Shown: piece after piece, positions 44,598-54,126 of the stretch | How positions within the stretch are numbered: the stretch's first letter is position 1 | Layout: each line of letters starts with the position of its first letter | Source of the DNA: Maribacter polysiphoniae | GTDB taxonomy: Bacteria > Bacteroidota > Bacteroidia > Flavobacteriales > Flavobacteriaceae | Assembly: GCF_003148665.1 (NCBI RefSeq) | Contig: NZ_QGGQ01000011.1 | Coordinates: forward strand, 1-64,000 | Direction: 5' to 3' | Length of the DNA stretch: 64,000 nt | Translations under genes and position numbers: made by a program | Notes under the pieces: generated by a model | What the model saw: only the letters and a program-made list of their open reading frames with translations | What the model was told of the DNA's origin: nothing | The model's database searches: none

Positions 44598-45230
44598 TTA
44601 CACCTTCAGTAAACGTATCTGGTTTCTATGGAGTTTGATTTCACCTAGGTTTTCGAGCTTTTTAAGCAGTCTGGAAATAACCACCCTTGAAGTATGTAAC
44701 TCATAGGCAATTTGCTGATGGGTGGTACTGATTTCATTGTCATTGGTTACCCTCGCCTTATCCCTTAAATACTTTAGAAGACGGTCATCCATCCTCAAGA
44801 AGGCTATACTGTCGATTGTCTCCAACATCTCATTCAGCCTGTTGTGGTAACTTAACAGGACAAAATTTCGCCAGCTTGTGTATTTTGCCAACCATTCCTC
44901 CATCTTTTGGATTGGAATCATAATCAATTTGGCATTGGTTTCGGCTATGGCCCTAACTTCACTTTTCGTGTGACCCATGCAACAATTCAATGTCATGGCA
45001 CAAGTATCGCCATGTTCCAGAAAATACAATAATAATTCATCGCCATCCCCATCTTCCCGAAGCACTTTTATTACACCGGATATCAACAAGGGCATGGATT
45101 TTACGTAATCCCCAATCTCCATCAGCTTATGACCTTCATGAATTTCCCGATATGTCCCTGTTTGGTTTATTTCATTGATTAGTTCTTCCTCAAAAAGATG
45201 TCCGTAATTTGCTTGTAGTTCTTTGATCAT
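44598..45230 (-). CDS. Crp/Fnr-family transcriptional regulator
   Basis: This 210-residue regulator starts at the ATG at 45230 (MIKELQANYGHLF). It has a cyclic-nucleotide-binding-type beta-barrel (about 20-120) and a winged helix (TTHQQIAYELHTSRVVISRL). Cysteines are clustered in TCAMTLNCCMGHTKS and could sense sulfur species. It is the only Crp/Fnr gene in the window and lies beside the persulfide dioxygenase, so it is the best candidate for the protein that binds GTAAC-N4-GTTAC. No such site is seen before its own gene. Confidence 0.87.
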   Translation of the reverse strand: MIKELQANYGHLFEEELINEINQTGTYREIHEGHKLMEIGDYVKSMPLLISGVIKVLREDGDGDELLLYFLEHGDTCAMTLNCCMGHTKSEVRAIAETNAKLIMIPIQKMEEWLAKYTSWRNFVLLSYHNRLNEMLETIDSIAFLRMDDRLLKYLRDKARVTNDNEISTTHQQIAYELHTSRVVISRLLKKLENLGEIKLHRNQIRLLKV

Positions 45231-45401
45231 ATGGCTAATGTCGCGATTATAGTTGAAATATGGGTTACACCAAAAATAACCCTCAAATTTCAAATTGAAA
45301 ATAATTCTTGGGAATACTTTTGAAATTGCCTTAATTTTAGTTTAAGTTTAATCTAAATGTTTGAAGGGCAAAGCTTTTCGAAGATATACATAATACCTAA
45401 A

Positions 45402-48400
45402 ATGACCGATTATTCTGAAGTAAAATTATCCCCAAAAATAGCGGAATCCTTACTCTTGGGGCTGTACAAAATCGAAGGTAAGGCCATGGCATTACCTGGG
45501 GAATCCGATTTTAATTTCAAAATCACCACCAAAGAAAAAGAGTGTTATGTTCTAAAAGTTTCAAGGCCTAATGAAAGCGGGGCATTTTTCGATTTTCAGC
45601 AAAAAATACTTCAGCACATCGAAATGCAAAAAAAGAATATTGTTGTTCCTAAAGTAGTACTTGATAAACAGGGCAATGCCATTTCCGACTTTGTAGACAC
45701 CAATGGTCATCATCGTAAGGTAAGGCTACTCACTTGGATATCTGGTAGGGTTTGGAGTTCGATAAATCCCCAATTGAATGATTTACGATTTAGTCTGGGG
45801 AAGCAATGTGGTACATTGAGTTTCTCCCTTTCCAAGTTTGAACACCCTATGGCAGTTAGGGAATTTGAATGGGATGTAGCACAATCGCTATGGACAAAGA
45901 ACCATTTACATGTATTTGATACCAATCAAAAGGAAATCATTACCTATTTCCAAGACCAATTCGAAAAGGTGCAAAACGCCTATACCAAGCTTAGAAAATC
46001 GGTAGTACATAACGATGCGAACGATAACAATATTATAGTCACCGAATCGCTTACCTCCCCTAAGGTTAAGGCTATCATTGATTATGGCGATGCTATTTAT
46101 ACCCAAACCATCAATGACGTGGCCATAACCTGTGCTTATGCCATCATGAACCAAAATGACCCATTAGAAGCTGCATTGCCTATCGTAAAAGGGTATCACC
46201 AGAGTTATCCTTTATCCGAAGGGGAACTGAAGTATTTGTACATCACAATTGCCATGCGCTTGGTCATCTCTGTGACGAAATCGGCATTGAACCGCATCAA
46301 GGAACCTGATAACGAATACTTATCGATCAGTGAAAAACCTGCTTGGCGATTGCTTGAAAAATGGAAAAAAATAAGTGGGGATTTCGCCTATTATAGCTTC
46401 CGAACAGCTTGCGGGCTTAATGCGCATCCCCAAGAGGAAAAATTTCAAAGCTGGACCAAAACCTGTAGGTCAAGTTTGCAGCATTTGTTTCCTACGATAG
46501 AAAATAATGGGATTTTCCCTTTGGACTTGAGTGTTTCAAGCCCATGGACCGGACACCAAAGTGATTTTAACGACCTTGATCTATTTCAATTTAAAATTGG
46601 TCAATTGCAAAAAGAACATCCCCAAAAAATCATTGCAGGGGGGTATTTGGAACCAAGGCCACTTTACACATCCCCTGCATATGACAAAATCGGTAATAGC
46701 GGTAAGGAAAGCCGTACCATACATTTGGGTATTGACTTTTGGTTGCCCGCTAAAACACCCGTGCATAATCTATTTGAGGGTGAAGTTGTGATTGCTGTAA
46801 ACGATGCGGGTGATAAGGAATATGGAGGGTTGGTCGTTTTAAAACACAAATTCAATCATCTTATTTTCTATACCCTGTACGGACATTTATCCGTGGCTAG
46901 TGCCACAGCCCATAAAATAGGTGACAAATTGGAAGTTGGTGATTTAATAGGCGTTTTGGGCAATTATCCTGAAAATGGCAATTGGGCTTCCCATCTTCAT
47001 TTTCAAGTACTATTATCCTTGCTCGATTTTACCGATGATTTCCCTGGAGTTGCCTATCACAACCAAATCGATGTTTGGAAAAGCATTTGTCCCAACCCCA
47101 ATGTATTATTCAAGTCATCGGGATTGAATGCCATTGCCCACCAATCAAATGAAGATCTGATCACGTATCGCAAGAAACATTTGGGCAAGAGCTTGAGCCT
47201 ACAGTATGAAACACCCATTAAAATGGTACGCGGAAATGGTCCATATCTCATCGATCAATATGGCCGCCGTTATTTGGATACCGTGAACAATGTAGCCCAT
47301 GTAGGGCATGAACATCCAAGAGTGGTTAAGGCTGGACAGTCACAAATGGCCCTAATCAATACAAATTCGCGCTATTTACATGGTAATATCAATATTTTGG
47401 CGCAGGAATTATTGGAAACGTTACCCGAAGCATTGAGTGTGGTCCATTTTGTCAATTCGGGTAGTGAGGCCAATGAATTGGCCATTCGTATGGCCAAGGC
47501 TGTCACTGGGGAACAAGATATTATCGCTTCAGAAGTTGGCTATCACGGCAACACCAACAGTTGTATTGATATTAGTGCCTATAAGTTCAATGGTAAAGGC
47601 GGAAATGGCACCCCTGAACATACCCATATATTTCCCTTACCCGATACTTTTCGGGGAAAATACAGAGGTAAAAACACAGGACCCTTGTATGCTCGGGAAG
47701 TACAGCAACAAATCACCAAAATACAGAAAAAAGGCCGCGGGGTTTCCGCTTTCATCGTTGAACCCATTATTAGTTGCGGAGGGCAAATTGAGCTTCCGAC
47801 AGGTTTTTTAAAAGAAGCTTATCAGCATATTCGAAACGCAGGTGGCCTTTGCATTTCAGATGAAGTTCAGACAGGATGTGGTAGAATGGGCAAAACCTTT
47901 TGGGGTTTCCAATTGCACCATGTAGTTCCTGATATAGTTACAATCGGAAAACCCTTGGGTAACGGACACCCTTTGGCTGCCGTGGTCTGCACCCAAAAAG
48001 TGGCCGACGAATTCGCCAATGGCATGGAGTACTTCAATACTTTTGGCGGTAACCCTGTTTCATGCGCCATTGGCACCGAGGTATTGCGGGTTGTCAAAGA
48101 AGAAGGTTTACAAAGAAATGCCTTGGAAGTCGGGGAATATCTTAAGTCGGAATTGGAAAAACTGGCAATCAGGTATCCAATTATGGGTAACATACGTGGG
48201 CAAGGATTGTTTTTAGGGGTGGAAATGGTCGATAAAAAGATGGAACCCCTTGCGGCACAGACTGATTATTTGGCCAATCGAATGAAAGACCACGGCATTT
48301 TAATGAGTATAGACGGGCCCGACCATAATGTCCTGAAAATAAAACCTCCCCTGGTATTTGCCAAAGAGAATGCGAATGAGTTACTCTTTTATCTCGAAAG

Positions 48401-48449
48401 AATCCTTGGTGAGGATTTTATGGATGTTTCGGTCCAAAAAAACATATAA
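45402..48449 (+). CDS. Three-domain fusion: phosphotransferase, M23 peptidase-like, class III aminotransferase
   Basis: This is a protein of 1015 residues from the ATG at 45402. An APH-type kinase (about 1-330, VVHNDANDNNIIV and IIDYGDAIYT) is followed by an M23/LytM-like domain (about 415-570, HLGIDFWLPAKTP and SHLHFQ). The last part is a class III PLP aminotransferase (about 590-1010, GSEANELAIRMAKA, SDEVQTGCGRMGK, TIGKPLGNGHPL with the Lys). It resembles hydroxylysine/ethanolamine kinase-phospholyase pairs, so it may phosphorylate an amino alcohol and then eliminate phosphate. It is convergent with the class V gene. Confidence 0.82.
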   Translation: MTDYSEVKLSPKIAESLLLGLYKIEGKAMALPGESDFNFKITTKEKECYVLKVSRPNESGAFFDFQQKILQHIEMQKKNIVVPKVVLDKQGNAISDFVDTNGHHRKVRLLTWISGRVWSSINPQLNDLRFSLGKQCGTLSFSLSKFEHPMAVREFEWDVAQSLWTKNHLHVFDTNQKEIITYFQDQFEKVQNAYTKLRKSVVHNDANDNNIIVTESLTSPKVKAIIDYGDAIYTQTINDVAITCAYAIMNQNDPLEAALPIVKGYHQSYPLSEGELKYLYITIAMRLVISVTKSALNRIKEPDNEYLSISEKPAWRLLEKWKKISGDFAYYSFRTACGLNAHPQEEKFQSWTKTCRSSLQHLFPTIENNGIFPLDLSVSSPWTGHQSDFNDLDLFQFKIGQLQKEHPQKIIAGGYLEPRPLYTSPAYDKIGNSGKESRTIHLGIDFWLPAKTPVHNLFEGEVVIAVNDAGDKEYGGLVVLKHKFNHLIFYTLYGHLSVASATAHKIGDKLEVGDLIGVLGNYPENGNWASHLHFQVLLSLLDFTDDFPGVAYHNQIDVWKSICPNPNVLFKSSGLNAIAHQSNEDLITYRKKHLGKSLSLQYETPIKMVRGNGPYLIDQYGRRYLDTVNNVAHVGHEHPRVVKAGQSQMALINTNSRYLHGNINILAQELLETLPEALSVVHFVNSGSEANELAIRMAKAVTGEQDIIASEVGYHGNTNSCIDISAYKFNGKGGNGTPEHTHIFPLPDTFRGKYRGKNTGPLYAREVQQQITKIQKKGRGVSAFIVEPIISCGGQIELPTGFLKEAYQHIRNAGGLCISDEVQTGCGRMGKTFWGFQLHHVVPDIVTIGKPLGNGHPLAAVVCTQKVADEFANGMEYFNTFGGNPVSCAIGTEVLRVVKEEGLQRNALEVGEYLKSELEKLAIRYPIMGNIRGQGLFLGVEMVDKKMEPLAAQTDYLANRMKDHGILMSIDGPDHNVLKIKPPLVFAKENANELLFYLERILGEDFMDVSVQKNI

Positions 48450-48470
48450 CCCATAAAAATTGGACATAAT

Positions 48471-49973
48471 CTATTCCCCGAACCAGGCTTCAACCAATTC
48501 TTGTTCACTTTGGTTCCCACCTTTATGCTCAAATTCATTTTTAACCAGATTATGGATATAATCCTTGCCCCATTCTTTGTGGTTTTGTGCAATTTGGGCA
48601 ATAGCTTCACATATATAATCAACCTCTTTATCGGTCATTGTAGGGTGAATGGACATTCGTATCCAGCCCGGTCGTTCCATCAAACAACCTTCCAAAATCA
48701 TCTGCTCAATGGCTTTGGAGGTCAATTGATCTACATGCAATAAAAAATGTCCGTAAGTACCGGCACATGAACATCCTCCCCTAGTTTGGATTCCATATCG
48801 ATCATTCAATAGTTTTACAACCAGATTATAATGTGCATCATCAATATAAAATGAAAAAACGCCCAATCGATCCTGATGTTCCTTTGCCAAAATGTGGAGA
48901 TTCCCAACCTTGGCCAGGTTTTTAAAAATCCTTTGGTTCAATTCATGTTCACGCTTAAGGATATTCGCCACCCCCATCCGTTCTTTCAACTGTATCGCCA
49001 AGGCTGTCCGTATGGCCTGTAAGAATCCAGGCGTACCTCCATCTTCCCGGGTTTCGATATCATCAATATAATCATGATCGCCCCACGGGTTGGTATAGGT
49101 GACCGTTCCCCCACCGGGATTGTCCGGTATCAGGTTTTTATACAATTTCTTGTTGAAGATAAGAACGCCACTCGAACCTGGCCCCCCTAAAAATTTATGG
49201 GGGGAAAAAAAGATGGCGTCCAAGTATTCATCTTCATTCTCTGGATGCATGTCGATTTGCACATAAGGCGCCGAACAGGCAAAATCAACAAAACAAAGTC
49301 CATTATTTTCATGGATTATTTTAGCAACCCGATGATATTCTGTCCGTATGCCCGTAACGTTGGAGCATCCTGTTATTGAAGCGATTTTCAAGGGGTGCTC
49401 CTGATATTTGTCCAATAGCTTTTCGAAACTTTCAAAACAAATCAAGCCTTGTGCGTTACATGGAATAACCTCAACCTTGGCGATGGTTTCAAGCCATGAG
49501 GTTTGGTTGGAATGGTGTTCCATATGCGATATGAAGACAATTGGCCTTAAGGCTTCAGGTACCTTGGTGTGTTTCCTTAGATTTTCCGATACCTTGAGCC
49601 CTAAAATCCGTTGGAATTTATTCACTGCCCCTGTCATACCCGTACCAACCGTAATCAGAACATCATCCTCATTGGCATGTACATGCTGTTTTATTTTTTT
49701 ACGGGCCTTATGGTAGGCCATGGTCATTACGGAACCTGTAAAGGATGTTTCTGTATGTGTATTGGCCACGAAAGGACCGATTATCTTGCTCAGTTTATCC
49801 TCAATTGGGCCATATAACCTTCCACTAGCCGTCCAATCAGCATATAGAATACGCTGCTTTCCATAGGGTGATTCGAAAGTTTGGCCATCCCCGACAATGT
49901 GTTGCCTGAATTGCTGAAAGTAATTTTCCAACCTCGATTCCCTTAAACCTGATTTTGATATGGTGTCGCCCAT
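48471..49973 (-). CDS. Class V PLP aminotransferase (cysteine-desulfurase-like)
   Basis: This 500-residue protein has the PLP-lysine motif FFSPHKFLGGPGSSG and ISHMEHHSNQTSWLE typical of the class. It is longer than IscS/SufS. Cysteine desulfurase activity is possible, with cysteines at CSNVTG and the C-terminal GGCSCAGTYG, but the substrate is not known. It diverges from the 226-residue membrane protein gene. Confidence 0.75.
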   Translation of the reverse strand: MGDTISKSGLRESRLENYFQQFRQHIVGDGQTFESPYGKQRILYADWTASGRLYGPIEDKLSKIIGPFVANTHTETSFTGSVMTMAYHKARKKIKQHVHANEDDVLITVGTGMTGAVNKFQRILGLKVSENLRKHTKVPEALRPIVFISHMEHHSNQTSWLETIAKVEVIPCNAQGLICFESFEKLLDKYQEHPLKIASITGCSNVTGIRTEYHRVAKIIHENNGLCFVDFACSAPYVQIDMHPENEDEYLDAIFFSPHKFLGGPGSSGVLIFNKKLYKNLIPDNPGGGTVTYTNPWGDHDYIDDIETREDGGTPGFLQAIRTALAIQLKERMGVANILKREHELNQRIFKNLAKVGNLHILAKEHQDRLGVFSFYIDDAHYNLVVKLLNDRYGIQTRGGCSCAGTYGHFLLHVDQLTSKAIEQMILEGCLMERPGWIRMSIHPTMTDKEVDYICEAIAQIAQNHKEWGKDYIHNLVKNEFEHKGGNQSEQELVEAWFGE

Positions 49974-50188
49974 GGTGTAAATTTATAAACTATATGTAAA
50001 AATAGCCTTAAATAATCCTTTGGTATAAAAATTAAAGGTCACTAATTCCATTTTAATAAGCATTAAAACATTTCTGTTTCCATATGAATGGTTTTTTACC
50101 ATAATCCTAAAAAAAGGGTCTACCAAGCATCACAAATATCAAAATTACACCTAAAATATTGATATACTGATAATTAAACCATACGCTA

Positions 50189-50204
50189 TGTAACAAAAGT
50201 TACA
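50189..50204. promoter_or_regulatory. Crp/Fnr-like palindrome before an unknown membrane protein
   Basis: TGTAACAAAAGTTACA has both half-sites perfect. A TAAATTGA box at 50226-50233 lies 33 bp from its centre, pointing to the gene at 50254. Confidence 0.75.
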
Positions 50205-50253
50205 CAAAATCAAGGGTGATTCCCATAAATTGAAAAAAACAAATCAAAAAATT

Positions 50254-50934
50254 ATGAAAAAAGATTTCGAAACTAAGGTTATCGGTTGGGCGTTTATCGT
50301 ATCGGCCATATTATTGTGGGGAGGGTGGTTTTTTTCGCCCCACCATTTGGGAGAGTATATTATCGCCTCTGATTTTGAGGAAATAAACCAAAATTTATGG
50401 ACATGGATTTGGCTCTATCGGGTTCATATCTTTGGATGGGTCATAATGGGGATTGCCATGTTCGCGTTAACGGCAATAGCCACGAAGAAACCATATCGCG
50501 TATTGATTTATCCCGGAGCCGGAATGATCATTGTCGGCACCTTCACTTTAGCCATTGCTGCCGCCTTTTACTATACATTCGGGGCATGGGGTATAGGAAA
50601 CACTGCAGGGAAATCACCAGAGGAAACCCAGCAGATTATGGATGGCTTACTTTTTACTAACCACTATGTAACCTGTTTTGTAAGGTTTGGCCGCGTATTT
50701 TCAGGGGTAGGCCTTATGATTTTGGGTGCTGCTTTTGTAAAATGGAACATTGTGAACAAAGGTTTGGGCTGGCTTACCATTATCATGGGGTTTGCCGCTA
50801 TGGCTATTATCATGGGAATTCCCGATAACTTTGAAATATACAAGCCTATGTTTCATGTTAAAGCTTTATGGCTTGTTTTAATGGGGGCAACCTTATTACT
50901 CAAGGGAATCAACCTGCCTGAAGAAGAGGACTAG
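50254..50934 (+). CDS. Unrecognised six-helix membrane protein in the island regulon
   Basis: This 226-residue protein starts at the ATG at 50254 (a TTG at 50230 would extend into the leader). About six hydrophobic segments are seen (near 9-28, 54-75, 83-105, 137-160, 168-188, 198-216). Conserved-looking histidines lie in FSPHHLGEY, LYRVHIFGW, FTNHYVTCF and MFHVKALW, which could bind haem or metal. I do not recognise the family. Control by the same palindrome as SQR, cydAB and sulfite dehydrogenase suggests a respiratory or stress role. Confidence 0.6.
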   Translation: MKKDFETKVIGWAFIVSAILLWGGWFFSPHHLGEYIIASDFEEINQNLWTWIWLYRVHIFGWVIMGIAMFALTAIATKKPYRVLIYPGAGMIIVGTFTLAIAAAFYYTFGAWGIGNTAGKSPEETQQIMDGLLFTNHYVTCFVRFGRVFSGVGLMILGAAFVKWNIVNKGLGWLTIIMGFAAMAIIMGIPDNFEIYKPMFHVKALWLVLMGATLLLKGINLPEEED

Positions 50935-50963
50935 CGCTACATCATGAAATAGTTTACAAGACA

Positions 50964-51000
50964 AAGTCCCGATGCTCTATCGGGACTTTTTGTTTTGTTG
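50964..51000 (+). terminator. Terminator after the membrane protein gene
   Basis: A perfect stem GTCCCGAT/ATCGGGAC with loop GCTCT is followed by five T and GTTTTGTTG. Confidence 0.88.
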
Positions 51001-51127
51001 AGCAGTGTGGGAAATCGTTCATAGCCCATGACCATTTTTTCTTGACCATCCCCTATTCCCTTAATATGGATTGGTTCGGTTCAACCGAATCCCATCGGAC
51101 CATGAATGAAAATCCTCATTATGGAAA

Positions 51128-51622
51128 TCAATCCCGCTTAGGGAATGCCAGACTATCCGCTGGATAGGTCTCCTTTAAATACCTCATCTGTGCTTTGGCC
51201 CAATCGATTATCATTTCACGCTGTTCATCTGTCAAATTCGCTTGGGGATGAAGGCCAAAATAAGTATATGAAGCCAAGGGCATTTCCTTTTTCTCAACCA
51301 TTTCAATAGTTTCCTCTAATTTATGGTTTTGGACAAAAAGGGGTTTTTTAGTGAATTCAGAATAATTGAGATGTTTTTTACCATCAACAACATGTTCATT
51401 CAACCACCAAGCCACAGGTTGTACATTGGCATACCAAGGATATTCCGTTTTATTCGAATGACAATCATTACAGGATACCTTCAACAATTCGTTTACCTCT
51501 GCAGGCACCTCGTATTTCTTTGAAATATCATATGTAAGGTCATTGGATTCATTTCTTTCCGGGCGAAAGAACTGTATAATCACCAAAAGAATCAACAGTA
51601 CTATTAAAACTTTCCTTACCAT
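51128..51622 (-). CDS. Haem-binding domain cytochrome (PF14376 type)
   Basis: This 164-residue protein has an N-terminal membrane anchor (VLIVLLILLVIIQFF) and one haem c site CNDCHSNKTEYPWYANVQP, followed by the family pattern PVAWWLNEHV. Electron transfer in the periplasm is its likely role. No partner is evident. Confidence 0.8.
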   Translation of the reverse strand: MVRKVLIVLLILLVIIQFFRPERNESNDLTYDISKKYEVPAEVNELLKVSCNDCHSNKTEYPWYANVQPVAWWLNEHVVDGKKHLNYSEFTKKPLFVQNHKLEETIEMVEKKEMPLASYTYFGLHPQANLTDEQREMIIDWAKAQMRYLKETYPADSLAFPKRD

Positions 51623-51808
51623 AATAATGTGTATTTTAAATTAAAATTACATAAATGATTTCTGTTTCTTAATACCAATTTCAATATTCATCCTCGTCGC
51701 CCCTTATTCCTTCGTGAATCAGCATCACAAATTCCCGCTTCATTCCCCTTTTCAGATACCCTTTACCTTTCCGATATGGGATTCGATAGAAAAAAGGAGT
51801 CTTTTCTA

Positions 51809-54103
51809 TTATTTGTATTTAGCGACCCTTTCGTCATTAATTGGTCCACTCCAGTTTAATCCAAAGGCAAAATCATAGGTATTTCCATCAGCATCGCTAT
51901 AGGGTGTCATATCCCTTGGCACATCCTCAAACTGCTTTTCTACAGTTGCCATATCGGAAGGCATTTGAAATGGCAATAAAGCAGAAGGCTCGAACGCCCC
52001 TGAAATAATTTCCATAATCGCTTGATCTTGCACACCCATATGGATTAAAATGGCTGAAGAGCTTTTCTCGATTTCCGAAAAAACCATGGGTTTTGAAACA
52101 TGGGCAACAACAACCACAGGTTTGTCCCCCATTTTCGATTTGGTTTCATTGACCAAAGTCATATCCGTAACGTTTCTGGTTTTAACGGTTTTACCGTTGA
52201 AGGAACGGTTTTTAAAATCTTCAAACGGACTACCGCCCGCCAAACTGGTCTCACGCGCCTCATTGGCCGTATAAGAATCATATTGTAGACTAATGGGCAC
52301 ATAACCGTTTCCTCCTTTTTCCACATCGGATTTATCGTAACCTACACCTCCATCAGGACTTTTGATACCCACTAACGCAAAATCCGCTACCTTGAGATCA
52401 TTGACCACTTCAAAATATTTTGACACCACCTCTAGATTAAAGGGGGACTCGGTCCTTTCTGGCGTTACAATACCCCACCAATTTGTGCTTGGGGCAATGT
52501 AGCGTTTGGGAATATATACTTTCCTTTTATCTTTAATCGGAAGTACCCCATTGTGGTTTTTAAGCATCACCACAGACCGTAGCTGTGCGTTAAAACCAGC
52601 CTTCATGAATTCGGGGTTCCCTACTATTTTTTCTGTTTCGGAAACATCCAAATAAGGGTTCTCAAACAGTCCAACCCTAAACATATTCTTAAGCAAACGA
52701 ACAGCGGAAGCTTCAAAACGCTGACGCATATACTCCTCCCCATGTTCAGCTACGCCCATTTTATAGGCTTCAAGAATGGGTTCCTTATCATTGTTGCCAC
52801 CAAATTGATCAACGCCAGCCTCAATGACCATATAATGACGTTCTGCGACTGTTTTGGTTTCAACACCCCAACTTTTACCTTGAAATTTATCGACGGAGGT
52901 AACATCATTGGTTATGCCCCAATCGGTACAGACAACACCGTCGTATCCATATTCACCCCGTAATACTTCGGTAATCAAATATTTATTGAATCCGTTACCT
53001 ACAGCTTCCCCTTCCCCATGGGAAATGGTATAATAGGGCATAACGGCAGCGGCCATTTTAGTTGGCCCGTTCAATTTAAAAGCCCCTTGGGTAAAAGGTT
53101 GCAAATGATCTTTTAGGTTCTTACCCGGATAAACTGCATAAGCACCATAACCGAAATGGCCATCCCTACCACCTTCTTCCGGTCCGCCTCCAGGCCAGTG
53201 CTTCACCATGGCATTGGCACTTTCAAGGCCCCAATTCCCATCTTCGCTGGATTGAAAACCATCTACATAGGCCCTTGCCAAATCGGTGGTTAAGTCCGGG
53301 TCCTCACCCATGGTACCATCAAAACGGCTCCAACGGGGTTCCGTCGCCAAATCAATTTGGGGAGACAAAGCCGTAGCGATACCTAGGGCTCGATACTCTT
53401 TAGAAGCGATTTCGCCAAATTGTTGCATTAAACCGGGATCAAAAGATGCCGCAATACCCAGCGTTCCCGGCCACATTGAAATTGCTCCTCCTGCACCGGC
53501 ATTATACTCGGTATAAGAATCACTACCATGCCTAGGGTCCGAACTGGTATTAATGGGGATCCCAAAACCAATACCTTCAACAAAAGCTTGAGCATTATTA
53601 TTCCATTGGGCTGCTACTGAAGGGGTTTCTACCCTCGTAATCAATACATGTCGTAAATGGTCTTCTTCCAAAAACTTTTTTTGCTGATCGGAAAGGTCAC
53701 TGGAGGAAGCCCCACTTTCCTTGAGGGCTTTACCATTATACGTCGCAGCCCCAAAGCCTTGACTCGCCCCGGGAATGGATTGGTGAGAACTGTACAACAT
53801 GAGTCCGGCAATATCTTCCAAGGAGAGTTTGGAAGCCAGATTTTTCGCCCGCTCATCATCTGACAAACGCCAATCCTCATAGCTATCCAAAGTACCATTT
53901 CTGTTAAGGTCCTTAAAAGCATATTGGTCAACCTTCAACAGTTGCACCCCAGATTCAGGGTGAAATGTCAAATCGCTTCCGTTCGTATTGTTGACCCTTA
54001 CGTAGCCATCCTTTTCCTCTGTGGTGAATTTATCCCCACAACTCCCCAATAGCAGGGTCAAGGTCAAAGTACTTATTGCAAAATTCACTTTATTTATGAT
54101 CAT
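51809..54103 (-). CDS. GH3 family beta-glycosidase (lipoprotein)
   Basis: This 764-residue enzyme has the lipobox LLLGSCGD. The nucleophile aspartate is in GYDGVVCTDWGITND and the substrate site includes NTSSDPRHGSD. N-terminal barrel and C-terminal sandwich are complete. It should release glucose or xylose from beta-glucosides or beta-xylosides outside the cytoplasm. It stands 23 bp after the carboxylesterase gene, so they form one operon. Confidence 0.87.
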   Translation of the reverse strand: MIINKVNFAISTLTLTLLLGSCGDKFTTEEKDGYVRVNNTNGSDLTFHPESGVQLLKVDQYAFKDLNRNGTLDSYEDWRLSDDERAKNLASKLSLEDIAGLMLYSSHQSIPGASQGFGAATYNGKALKESGASSSDLSDQQKKFLEEDHLRHVLITRVETPSVAAQWNNNAQAFVEGIGFGIPINTSSDPRHGSDSYTEYNAGAGGAISMWPGTLGIAASFDPGLMQQFGEIASKEYRALGIATALSPQIDLATEPRWSRFDGTMGEDPDLTTDLARAYVDGFQSSEDGNWGLESANAMVKHWPGGGPEEGGRDGHFGYGAYAVYPGKNLKDHLQPFTQGAFKLNGPTKMAAAVMPYYTISHGEGEAVGNGFNKYLITEVLRGEYGYDGVVCTDWGITNDVTSVDKFQGKSWGVETKTVAERHYMVIEAGVDQFGGNNDKEPILEAYKMGVAEHGEEYMRQRFEASAVRLLKNMFRVGLFENPYLDVSETEKIVGNPEFMKAGFNAQLRSVVMLKNHNGVLPIKDKRKVYIPKRYIAPSTNWWGIVTPERTESPFNLEVVSKYFEVVNDLKVADFALVGIKSPDGGVGYDKSDVEKGGNGYVPISLQYDSYTANEARETSLAGGSPFEDFKNRSFNGKTVKTRNVTDMTLVNETKSKMGDKPVVVVAHVSKPMVFSEIEKSSSAILIHMGVQDQAIMEIISGAFEPSALLPFQMPSDMATVEKQFEDVPRDMTPYSDADGNTYDFAFGLNWSGPINDERVAKYK

Positions 54104-54126
54104 ATGTCTTTGTTTTAGGCCTCCTA

